Assembly: GCA_018713325.1 (NCBI GenBank) | Contig: DVFJ01000038.1 | Span: 1-64,000 of the forward strand | DNA: 64,000 nt | From: Candidatus Onthenecus intestinigallinarum | Lineage (GTDB): Bacteria > Bacillota > Clostridia > Christensenellales > Aristaeellaceae | Direction of reading: 5' to 3' | Part shown: piece by piece, positions 41,698-49,326 of the stretch | Layout: each line of letters opens with the position of its first letter | Position numbering within the stretch: the stretch's first letter is position 1 | Program-made: the position numbers and the translations under genes | Notes under the pieces: generated by a model | Databases searched by the model: none | Told to the model about the DNA's origin: nothing | What the model saw: only the letters and a program-made list of their open reading frames with translations

Positions 41698-43998
41698 TCA
41701 TGCCTGATGCAGTTTTACGCTGGCTGTCAGGCCGCCGGCCGTGTGCGCGTATACGGCGACCTCGCCGGGCTGCGTGCCTGCCCGCACGTAGGCGATGGCA
41801 CGGCCATCGCGCGTGTTGCGATAGGGCGCCGCATAGGGCGTCAGATCGTCGGGCGTGCCGTTTTCCACGCCCAGCAGCTGCGCGTCGCCGACCACCTGAT
41901 ACGTCACGCGCTCGTCCGCGCTGACGGGATGCCCCTCGGCGTCCGTGAGTAGCACTTCGATCTGCCAGACGGATTGACCGTCCGCAGACAGACCGTCAGC
42001 ATCGGGCGTGAGGGACAGGTGCGAGGCCGCGCCCGGCGTGCACAGCACATCCTCCGCGCCGGGAACGACCGCTCGCAGCATGCCCGCCTCAAAGGGGACC
42101 TCCCAGCAGACGCGGCAGCCATCGGCGGACGTGCAGACCTTCTCACCCAGAGAGCGCCCGTTGAGCATCAGCTCTACGCGCTCGGCGTTGGTGTAGCAGC
42201 TCACGCGCATCATCTCGCCGGGCTGCGCGGCCCATCGGAAGCGTTCGCTGCCAGCATCGTTCCATTCGGCGTCGACGGGCGCCGTGGCGATGCGTACATA
42301 GGGCGCATCCGTCCACAGGGCCTTGCGATGCGCATAGTGCGGCTTTTCGTAGCCAGCCAGATCCAGCAGGCCGGCACGCGAGATGCGCACGGGCCAGCCG
42401 GGGCATTCGCCCAGGAAGTCCACGCCCGTCCACAGGAACTGACCGCAGATGAAGTCGTTGTCGCGGACCGCATACCATGCCTCGGGGGTCTTGTCGTTCT
42501 CACTGCCGTAGATGACGCGGCCCGGATACTTCGCGTGGTCTTCGGCGTAGAAGACCTCCTTGTAGTTGTAGCCGGCCGCGTCGAGCACATCGGCATAACC
42601 CGTGCGATTGCTCAGCTCCGGGAAGGAGAGTGCGCTGGTTACCGGCCGGGTGGCGTCCAGGCTGTGCACGATGTCCGTCAGCTCCTGCGCGATGACCGCC
42701 AGACGGCTCGCGTCGGGCTTGCGCGGGTCATAACGGCGCTCGGCGGCGGGCTTGTTGGCGTCGTTGTTGCCCAGCACCTCATCAAACAGCGGCGTCACGT
42801 ACGGGTCGTTGGGATAGTCGATCTCGTTGCCGATGCTCCACAGCACGATGCTCGGGTGGTTACGGTCGCGGCAGATCATGGCTTCCAGGTCGGCGCGATG
42901 CCATTGTGGGAAGTCCTCCGCATAGCCGAAGCGCTTGGGCGGATAGACATTGTGGCCCTGCCACCACTTGTTCTTGGCGCCCTCCCACTCGTCAAAGGCC
43001 TCGTCCATGACCAGCAGGCCCAGCTCGTCGCACAGGTCGAGCAGATGCGTGTCCGGCGGGTTATGGGCGGTACGCAGGGCATTGCATCCGGCGGCCTTGA
43101 GTGTCTTCAGGCGGCGGGCCCACACGGCCTTGGGCACCGCAGCGCCTAGGCAACCGGCGTCGTGGTGGACGCACACGCCCTTGAGCTTCATGTTCACACC
43201 GTTGAGGAAGAAGCCATGATCCGCATCGAAGCGGAAGGTGCGGATGCCGACCGGAATGCACACTTCGTCGGTCATCTCGTCTTCGCTCAACGCCTGCGCA
43301 ATCAGCGTATACAGCGTCGGTGAATCCGGGCTCCAGAGCGCGGCGCCGGGGACGGTCAGGAACGCTTCGCCCGTCTCGCCGGCGGCTTCGGCCTGGGCGA
43401 CCGTTTCGCCGCACAGGGCCAGCGAGAAGCGCGCGCCGCCCGCACCGAGCGTGTCGTAGCGCACCTTGAGATGCGCCGTGCCGTCCGCATCCACCGACTC
43501 GGTGGTCACAAAGATGCCGTCCGTCTCAAAGGAACAGGCGTCGGTAATGGTGAGGACGACGTCGCGATAGATGCCGCTGCCAGTAAACCAGCGCGAATCG
43601 GCGACCTCGTCGTGCTCCACACGCACGGCGATGACATTTTCACCCGGACGCGCAAAGGCGCTGACATCATAGGTGAACGTGGAGTATCCATAGGCGCGCT
43701 GGCCCAGATAATGGCTGTTGAAATAGACGCGCGCATGCTTGTAGACCCCGCCGAACGTCAGGCGCACGCGCTTGCCCACGACATCCTCCGACAGATTGAA
43801 GTGTTTCCGATACCAGGCGGTGCCGCCAGGCAGATAGCCGGTGCCGCTGGCATGGCGCTTGTCAAAGGGGTGCTCGACCGACCAGTCGTGGGGGAGAGTG
43901 ACCTCGCGCCAGGCGCTGTCATCCCATCCCATGAAGTCCGCGCCGGGCTCGTCGCCCAGGTGAAAGCGCCAGCCCAAGTTCAGAATGTCCTTGCTCAT
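41698..43998 (-). CDS. GH2 family beta-galactosidase-like glycoside hydrolase
   Basis: 766 residues, no signal peptide, so cytoplasmic. Jelly-roll N-terminal domain (LPHDWSVEHPF, GGTAWYRKHF), Ig-like domain, TIM barrel with GVCVHHDAG, acid/base E392 in LWSIGNEID and nucleophile E500 in IYGSEND, then a DUF4982-like and an Ig-like C-terminal domain. GH2 members of this layout hydrolyse beta-galactosides or related beta-linked sugars with retention. It is the last gene of the importer operon, after a hairpin, and would process the imported sugar. TTTGGAGG precedes the ATG. Confidence 0.92.
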   Translation of the reverse strand: MSKDILNLGWRFHLGDEPGADFMGWDDSAWREVTLPHDWSVEHPFDKRHASGTGYLPGGTAWYRKHFNLSEDVVGKRVRLTFGGVYKHARVYFNSHYLGQRAYGYSTFTYDVSAFARPGENVIAVRVEHDEVADSRWFTGSGIYRDVVLTITDACSFETDGIFVTTESVDADGTAHLKVRYDTLGAGGARFSLALCGETVAQAEAAGETGEAFLTVPGAALWSPDSPTLYTLIAQALSEDEMTDEVCIPVGIRTFRFDADHGFFLNGVNMKLKGVCVHHDAGCLGAAVPKAVWARRLKTLKAAGCNALRTAHNPPDTHLLDLCDELGLLVMDEAFDEWEGAKNKWWQGHNVYPPKRFGYAEDFPQWHRADLEAMICRDRNHPSIVLWSIGNEIDYPNDPYVTPLFDEVLGNNDANKPAAERRYDPRKPDASRLAVIAQELTDIVHSLDATRPVTSALSFPELSNRTGYADVLDAAGYNYKEVFYAEDHAKYPGRVIYGSENDKTPEAWYAVRDNDFICGQFLWTGVDFLGECPGWPVRISRAGLLDLAGYEKPHYAHRKALWTDAPYVRIATAPVDAEWNDAGSERFRWAAQPGEMMRVSCYTNAERVELMLNGRSLGEKVCTSADGCRVCWEVPFEAGMLRAVVPGAEDVLCTPGAASHLSLTPDADGLSADGQSVWQIEVLLTDAEGHPVSADERVTYQVVGDAQLLGVENGTPDDLTPYAAPYRNTRDGRAIAYVRAGTQPGEVAVYAHTAGGLTASVKLHQA

Positions 43999-44025
43999 CA
44001 GTAGCCTCCAAATGTCATAGAGAAA

Positions 44026-44079
44026 GAGGCTGCCGGCAGGAGACGCCCCGAAGGGCGCCTGCCTGTTGCCGGCAGCCTC
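44026..44079 (-). terminator. Intra-operon terminator between the solute-binding protein and GH2 genes
   Basis: On the minus strand a perfect 13-bp GAGGCTGCCGGCA/TGCCGGCAGCCTC stem with an inner GGCGCCC hairpin, followed by TTTCTC. It probably reduces GH2 expression and protects the 3' end of the binding-protein mRNA. Confidence 0.75.
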
Positions 44080-44102
44080 CGCTTATCTACGGTTCTCAGC
44101 GA

Positions 44103-45641
44103 TTACTGCTTGTACACCGCGTCGAGCTGATTCTGGATCTCCTCCATGACCGTCTCGATGCCGGCATTCTGCAGCTGCGTACGGAACTCAGCCACATAGG
44201 CTTCCGGATCATCCATCAGGCCGAAGACGATGCGCGGCATGTAGGTGTTGTAGACGTTGGAGATGTTGTCCAGGTAGACCTGGATGTTCGTCAGGTCGAA
44301 CACGATCTGGCCGTAGGGGTACGTGGTCGCGATCTCGTCATAACGGGCATACAGCTCGTCGATGGCCTCCCAATCGCGGTCCGCATCGCGCAGGCCCAGG
44401 TCGTCATTGCGGCCCCACCAGAAGTTCAGCGTCACGCCGTCGGTCGTGCTGTCGAAGCCCTCGGGACGGACCATGTAGCCGTTCTCATCGATCGTGTACA
44501 TGTCGCCCTCGATGCCGTACATCATCAGGCGGTAGATCTCCGGGTCGTTGCGCAGCAGGTCGTAGACCATCAGCGCGCGATCCGGATGCTCGCTGGTGTA
44601 GGCAACCGCCATGGCGCCATGGGTGATGTTCAGAGAGACGAGGTTGTCGGTCTCCTCACCGAAGAAGAAGAAGCCGAGGTCAGAGCCGGGCTGGGCCTCT
44701 TCCATGTCCGTGCGGAAGCCGGTCCAGGTCTCCGTGTGATGCTGACGGGCAGCGCTGGTGCCTTCCTTCATCAGGGAGTCCTGCGCGCCGGTGTAGTTCA
44801 GAACGTCGGTGCGCCAGTAGCCGGCGTCCGCCCAGCTCTTCATGGTCTTGGCGAAGTTGACGAGCTCGTCACCCTCGAGGTAGTAGCGGCTCAGCGTGTA
44901 GGGATCATCCTTGGAGTTGCCGTAGAACAGGCCGACCGGGAAGCCCTCGATGACGATGTTGTCGGTGTGAGAGGCCTGCCAGCCGCCGGCCATCTGCGGG
45001 CTGTAGGAAGAGCCGTTGCCGTCAGCATCCCACGGCCACACGCCTTCCTTGTTGTCCTTGACATACTGGAAGTACACGCCCAGGTCCTCCCAGGAGTGCA
45101 CGCCGTTCTCCAGGCCCGCCTCGCGAGCCCAGTCGCCGCGGTACATGAAGCCGTGGTTCGTCCACTGCGCGTAGTTATCCTCGGGGATCAGGTAGATCTC
45201 GCCGTTGTACTTGCACAGCTCCCAGTGCTCGGCCGGAACGCTCTCCCAGGTCTTGGGCGCGTAGGTCTGCAGCATTTCCTCCGTCAGGGGCAGGAACGCG
45301 CCGCGCTGCGTGTTGGGCCACGCATCCAGCCAGTCGGTGGCGGTGCCGATCAGGTCGATGTCGCCGGACTGCGTCGCCAGCGCCAGGTTGTAGTTGGTCG
45401 TCCAGTTGGTCCACTCAATCCAGCGGATCTCCAGCGTGGCGTTGACCTTCTCGTTGAGGATCTCGTTGATCTTGGCCAGCACTTCCTCCGTGCGGTCGGT
45501 GGGGATGTCGCCGGTCACCAGGTAGGTGATCGTCACGTGCTCGGACGTGTCGACGGCCGGCGCTTCCTCAGCCGTGGACAGCACGGGCAGCGCGCACACG
45601 AGCATCATCAGTGCCGTGAGCAGGGCAACCAGTTTCTTCAT
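44103..45641 (-). CDS. CUT1-type oligosaccharide-binding protein (DUF3502-like C-terminus)
   Basis: 512 residues: signal peptide MKKLVALLTALMMLVCALPV ending STAEE, then a type 1 solute-binding domain (VTITYLVTGDIPTDRTEEVL, GDIDLIGTATDW) and a C-terminal region like DUF3502 found in LplA-type binding proteins. The cysteine in the signal (MLVC) is not followed by a lipobox pattern because Val is at -1, so lipid attachment is doubtful. It delivers an oligosaccharide to the two permeases encoded upstream. No ATPase is encoded in the locus; a shared MsmX-like ATPase elsewhere is probable. Confidence 0.92.
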   Translation of the reverse strand: MKKLVALLTALMMLVCALPVLSTAEEAPAVDTSEHVTITYLVTGDIPTDRTEEVLAKINEILNEKVNATLEIRWIEWTNWTTNYNLALATQSGDIDLIGTATDWLDAWPNTQRGAFLPLTEEMLQTYAPKTWESVPAEHWELCKYNGEIYLIPEDNYAQWTNHGFMYRGDWAREAGLENGVHSWEDLGVYFQYVKDNKEGVWPWDADGNGSSYSPQMAGGWQASHTDNIVIEGFPVGLFYGNSKDDPYTLSRYYLEGDELVNFAKTMKSWADAGYWRTDVLNYTGAQDSLMKEGTSAARQHHTETWTGFRTDMEEAQPGSDLGFFFFGEETDNLVSLNITHGAMAVAYTSEHPDRALMVYDLLRNDPEIYRLMMYGIEGDMYTIDENGYMVRPEGFDSTTDGVTLNFWWGRNDDLGLRDADRDWEAIDELYARYDEIATTYPYGQIVFDLTNIQVYLDNISNVYNTYMPRIVFGLMDDPEAYVAEFRTQLQNAGIETVMEEIQNQLDAVYKQ

Positions 45642-45697
45642 ACGGGGATTCCTCCTTTTTTATTTCCCGCAGCATACGCCGCTGAGAATCGTGGGGA

Positions 45698-46633
45698 TCA
45701 GCCCTTGACCGAGCCGACGGTCAGGCCGGCGACGAAGTACTTCTGCACGAACGGGTAGAGCAGAATGATCGGGCCGGTGGCCAGCACGGCGGTGGCCATC
45801 TTCAGGGTCTCGCTGGGCAGCTCGGTGGTCAGCGTGACGTTGGAGCCGGCGACCGAGTTGCGCAGGCTCGCCACCTTGTTGATGACGTTGTACAGGTGGA
45901 ACTGCAGCGGACGGTACTCCGTCTGCGACGTGAGGAACAGGGAGGAGTAGTACCACTCGTTCCAGTAGCCCAGCGCCAGGAACAGACCGATGGTCGCCAG
46001 CGCCGGCTTGAGCGAGGGCAGCACCAGCGCGTAGAAGATGCGGAAGTCGCCCGCGCCGTCGATCTTGCCGGACTCGGTGATCTCGTGGGGGATGGCCTTG
46101 ACGAAGTTCTTCATCAGGACGATCAGCCACGGGCTCATCAGCAGCGGCAGCAGGATGGCGAAGTAGGAGTCGCGCAGGTTGAGCGTCTGCACGATCAGCA
46201 GGTAGAACGGGACGAGGCCCGCGGAGAACAGCGAGGTGAAGTAGATGTAGAACATGATGCCGTTGCGGTAGGGGAAGTCCTTGCGCTGCAGGGCATAGCC
46301 CGTCATCGAGATGATGAACAGGCCGATCGCCGTACCCACAACCGCCAGGCAGATCGTGACGACATAGGCGCCGATCATCTGGTCGGGCGAGCGCAGCAGC
46401 AGCTCATAGGAGTACGTCGACACTTCGGAGGGCCAGAGGGTGAAGCCCGTCAGGCGAATGGCTGACTCCGAGGAAAACGAGGAGGCAACGATCATCCAGA
46501 ACGGCAGCACGCAGATCAGGCTGAACAGGCCGACGAAGATATACGTGACGGTACGGATGATCTTGTCCGAGGTATCCAACCGCACGTGCGTGGGATGATT
46601 GACATGTGCGGGGGCTTTGCTGTTAGTGGTCAT
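45698..46633 (-). CDS. Sugar ABC transporter permease, YtcP/LplC type
   Basis: 311 residues, six membrane segments, with the EAA loop at EITESGKIDGAGDFRIFYALVLPSLKPAL. The N-terminal 30 residues are hydrophilic. It is the second CUT1 permease and pairs with the LplB-type permease encoded 27 bases upstream. Followed by the binding-protein gene 56 bases downstream in the same direction. Confidence 0.94.
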   Translation of the reverse strand: MTTNSKAPAHVNHPTHVRLDTSDKIIRTVTYIFVGLFSLICVLPFWMIVASSFSSESAIRLTGFTLWPSEVSTYSYELLLRSPDQMIGAYVVTICLAVVGTAIGLFIISMTGYALQRKDFPYRNGIMFYIYFTSLFSAGLVPFYLLIVQTLNLRDSYFAILLPLLMSPWLIVLMKNFVKAIPHEITESGKIDGAGDFRIFYALVLPSLKPALATIGLFLALGYWNEWYYSSLFLTSQTEYRPLQFHLYNVINKVASLRNSVAGSNVTLTTELPSETLKMATAVLATGPIILLYPFVQKYFVAGLTVGSVKG

Positions 46634-46660
46634 CTTCGATTCTCCCTTCTCAGCTTTGCA

Positions 46661-47623
46661 TCAGAACAGCGCGTAATCCGAATCCAGCTTCTTGACAAAG
46701 GCATTCGCGCCCAGGACGATGAAGAAGCCGACCACGCTCTGGAACAGACCCACTGCGCTGGACTGGGAGAAGTTGAAGCTGTTCATCATGGAGCGGTACA
46801 CGTACGTCTCGATGATGTCCGTGGTGTTGAAGAGGATCGAGTTGTTGCCGACCAGGTTGTAGAACAGGCCGAAGTTGCCCTTCAGGATGCCGCCGATGGC
46901 GAACAGGAACAGGATGACCACCGTGGGCTTGAGCGTCGGCAGCGTGATGTAGCGGATGCGCTGGAAGCCGTTGGCGCCGTCGATCTGCGCAGCCTCCATC
47001 ATCGAGGAGTCCATGCTCGTGATGGCCGCGAAGTAGACGACCGTGCCGTAGCCCGTGCTCTTCCACAGGTTGACCGCCACGATGATGAACGGCCACGCCT
47101 GCGGCATCTGGTAGACGATCGGCATTTCGCCGCCCAGGTTGCGCACCAGGTTGGAGATGAAGCCGTAGTCATAGTTGAGCAGGTTGTACACCAGCAGCGA
47201 CACCAGAACGTCGGAGATGAAGTAGGGCAGGAACATCAGAGACTGGGTGGTCTTCTTGAAGGCCTTGCACTGCACTTCGTTGAGCAGGATGGCGAACAGC
47301 AGCTGCAGTACGTTGCCCAGCACGATGAACGCCAGGTTGTACAGGATCGTGTTGCGCAGCAGCAGCCCCAGCTGGCCGGAGGTGAACAGGAACTTGAAGT
47401 TCTGCAGGCCGATGAACGGGCTGTTCCAGATGCCCTTGTTGTACTGGAAGTTGGTAAAGGCGATGTAGGCGCCCGGCATCGGCATGTAGGAGAAGACAAA
47501 GAAGAAGACGATAGCCGGCACACACATCAGCAGAAGCGTCTTGTTTTGCAGCAGCGTACGGCCCAGCGGCGGCCGCTTGTATGCATGCAGGCCGTTTGTG
47601 GCAGCTTTTTGTGACTTTACCAA
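46661..47623 (-). CDS. Sugar ABC transporter permease, LplB type
   Basis: 320 residues, six membrane segments: LLLMCVPAIVFFFVFSYMPM first helix, EAA loop at MMEAAQIDGANGFQRIRYITLPTLKP, both typical of LplB/YteP. TTG 47623 is chosen because GGAGGG lies 6 bases upstream. It is the first gene of the importer operon, directly after the operator-bearing promoter region. Confidence 0.93.
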   Translation of the reverse strand: MVKSQKAATNGLHAYKRPPLGRTLLQNKTLLLMCVPAIVFFFVFSYMPMPGAYIAFTNFQYNKGIWNSPFIGLQNFKFLFTSGQLGLLLRNTILYNLAFIVLGNVLQLLFAILLNEVQCKAFKKTTQSLMFLPYFISDVLVSLLVYNLLNYDYGFISNLVRNLGGEMPIVYQMPQAWPFIIVAVNLWKSTGYGTVVYFAAITSMDSSMMEAAQIDGANGFQRIRYITLPTLKPTVVILFLFAIGGILKGNFGLFYNLVGNNSILFNTTDIIETYVYRSMMNSFNFSQSSAVGLFQSVVGFFIVLGANAFVKKLDSDYALF

Positions 47624-47679
47624 GTGTTTCCCTCCACCTTTTTCGCCCGATCCTTGCAAAGGATGCGAAGCCCGTTATT

Positions 47680-47693
47680 TGAAATCGGTTTCA
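47680..47693. promoter_or_regulatory. LacI/CcpA-type operator 1
   Basis: TGAAATCGGTTTCA, which fits the catabolite-response consensus TGWAANCGNTNWCA at every position and is also a LacI-family palindrome. It lies just downstream of the minus-strand promoter of the importer operon. Confidence 0.7.
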
Positions 47694-47700
47694 GGTAGCG

Positions 47701-47729
47701 GCTTTAACAATGCCTGCACGCCGTGTCAA
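47701..47729 (-). promoter_or_regulatory. Promoter of the sugar importer operon
   Basis: On the minus strand TTGACA (perfect), a 17-base spacer and a weak TAAAGC. An AAACGTTT palindrome (47731-47738), part of a TGAAACGTTTGTT half-operator, touches the -35 box. Confidence 0.45.
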
Positions 47730-47809
47730 CAAACGTTTCAGATTTTTGTCATTCCCGCGATGCATGTGGCGCAAATTTGTCATCCATGCAAAATTTCGAA
47801 AAAAAATTC

Positions 47810-47838
47810 TTGACATTCAAAAGGGTTTATGCTATATT
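47810..47838 (+). promoter_or_regulatory. Strong plus-strand promoter with no assigned gene
   Basis: TTGACA (perfect), 17 bases and TATATT. Transcription would start near 47845, inside operator 2, and run towards the 3' end of the LacI gene on the opposite strand. Confidence 0.65.
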
Positions 47839-47845
47839 TGTTGAC

Positions 47846-47861
47846 ATGAAACGGGTTTCAT
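47846..47861. promoter_or_regulatory. LacI-type operator 2
   Basis: ATGAAACGGGTTTCAT, a perfect palindrome with 7-base arms, placed at the start site of the plus-strand promoter. Its centre is 167 bases (about 16 helical turns) from operator 1, which would allow looping. Confidence 0.75.
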
Positions 47862-48117
47862 AGTAGCGATTTGCACATGACCCGCACGTCCGTTTGGCGC
47901 GAGTCCGATGAAAAAGCGGCAGCGACATTTGGGCCGTTTTTATGTCCCAAAAGCCTGCCGGAAGGTGTCACAAAAGACAAGCATCTGTTGTCAGGGATGT
48001 GCACCTGATTCAAACACACTCTGCGCGCTTTTGCGGACTGTGTGAGGACACCTTGCGCGTGATCGCAAACAGCCTGTTCCACCCCGTGCCGCAGAGGGGC
48101 GGCCGTGCGGCGGCCAA
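47862..48117. other. Non-coding stretch downstream of the plus-strand promoter
   Basis: No frame here has a ribosome site or recognisable product. A weak hairpin (CGGC/GCCG extended by AAAAA/TTTTT, 47911-47941) could end a transcript of about 95 bases. This stretch may hold a small RNA or only a 5' antisense leader. Confidence 0.3.
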
Positions 48118-48147
48118 CAAAAAAAGCCCGCCGCGTGAGCGGCGGGC
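48118..48147 (-). terminator. Terminator of the LacI gene
   Basis: On the minus strand a perfect 9-bp GCCCGCCGC/GCGGCGGGC stem with a GTGA-type loop followed by at least seven Ts. Confidence 0.88.
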
Positions 48148-48153
48148 GGGGAA

Positions 48154-49203
48154 TCATGCGCGCTTTCGCCATGCATGCGGCGGGGGCGCGCATGATTTTT
48201 TGATGGACAGGGATAGGGGAACCAGCTGGTTGGTCGGCATGTCACGCCCCTCGATGGCGCCTAAGGCCGTGTCGACCAGCAGGCGCGCATATTCGCCGTA
48301 GTCATAGTCGACCGCGGTGAGCTGCGGAGAGGTGATGTTGGTGATGAACGTGTCGTCGAAGCCCATCAGGGAGATGTCCTCCGGCACGCGCACGCCATGC
48401 GCCAGCAGCCCCTGCAGCATGCCGGCGGTGACCATGTCGTTCATCCCCAGCAGGGCGGTGGGCAGCTCCGGCAGGGACAGCAGGCGGTCGATTCCCTCCC
48501 AGCCGGACGGGCAGTCGTAGCTCTTGACCGGGATCAGCCACTCCTCGCGCACGGGCAGCCCCAGGCGCGCCATGTTCTGCCGGAAGCGCGAGAGCTTGAG
48601 CTGCGTGCCGTAGAACTCGCTGCCCGTGTAGAAGAAGCCGAAATGGCGGTGGCCCAGCGCGGCGAGGTAGTCGAACGCCAGGTCGACGGAGCCCTCGTGG
48701 TCCACGGCCACGCCGTACACGCGCTCGTGGCAGCTGCGGGAGCCCACGATGACGGGCGTGGTCTCCAGGGTGGTCTCCAGCAGGCGGGTGAAGGCGGGAT
48801 CCTGCTCCTGCAGGTCCACGCGCCCGCCGCACAGGATGATGGCGTCCGCCCGCTGCTCCACCAGCTTCGTCAGCGCGGAGATCTCCATCTCCGGGCGGGA
48901 GAACGTGTTCATCAGCATGGTGACATAGCCGCGCTGATAGGCCTCGTTGCTGCAGGCGGAGTAGACGCTGTTGTAGTACGGGTTGCCCGTGTCGGTCATG
49001 ACCATGCCCAACAGCTTGGTGCGCGTCTCGGTCAGCGCGCGCGCCATGGCGTTGGGACGGAAGTTATACTTGGCGATCAGGGAATTCACGCGGTCGCGCT
49101 TTTCCTTGCGCACGGACGTGCTGCCCGTCAGGATGCGCGACACCGTGGCGGGAGAGACGCCCGCTTCGCGCGCAATGTCGTAGATCGTGATGCTCTTGCG
49201 AAT
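48154..49203 (-). CDS. LacI family transcriptional regulator with non-standard start
   Basis: About 350 residues. The DNA-binding head is intact in frame: RKSITIYDIAREAGVSPATV then SRILTGSTSV and the hinge FRPNAMARALTETRT; the sugar-binding core (LLGMVMTDTGNPYY, GVAVDHEGSVDLAFDYLAALG, MGFDDTFITNITSPQLTAVDYD) follows. No ATG, GTG or TTG precedes the head in frame before an upstream TAA; ATT at 49203 (or CTG at 49206) is the only start that keeps it, 8-11 bases after AAGGGGG. An ATG at 49213 is in another frame. It probably represses the importer operon through the nearby palindromes. Confidence 0.85.
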   Translation of the reverse strand: MRKSITIYDIAREAGVSPATVSRILTGSTSVRKEKRDRVNSLIAKYNFRPNAMARALTETRTKLLGMVMTDTGNPYYNSVYSACSNEAYQRGYVTMLMNTFSRPEMEISALTKLVEQRADAIILCGGRVDLQEQDPAFTRLLETTLETTPVIVGSRSCHERVYGVAVDHEGSVDLAFDYLAALGHRHFGFFYTGSEFYGTQLKLSRFRQNMARLGLPVREEWLIPVKSYDCPSGWEGIDRLLSLPELPTALLGMNDMVTAGMLQGLLAHGVRVPEDISLMGFDDTFITNITSPQLTAVDYDYGEYARLLVDTALGAIEGRDMPTNQLVPLSLSIKKSCAPPPHAWRKRA

Positions 49204-49252
49204 CAGCGTGCATTCCCCCTTTTTGAGCAGTTAGACAATGTACATGAAAAAT

Positions 49253-49282
49253 ATTGTAACATAAATGTGGATGTTCTGTCAA
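49253..49282 (-). promoter_or_regulatory. Promoter of the LacI gene
   Basis: On the minus strand TTGACA (perfect), an 18-base spacer and TACAAT. An ACAAT/ATTGT dyad covers the -10 box and early transcript. Confidence 0.65.
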
Positions 49283-49326
49283 TGCACGATGGGCGTTATA
49301 GGGAAGAACTGTGCGCAAACCATCGC

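Noticed and set aside
47942-48301. Plus-strand 119-codon frame downstream of the operator-bearing promoter
   Set aside because: No ribosome site, runs into the antisense of the LacI gene, and has a shadow-like composition.
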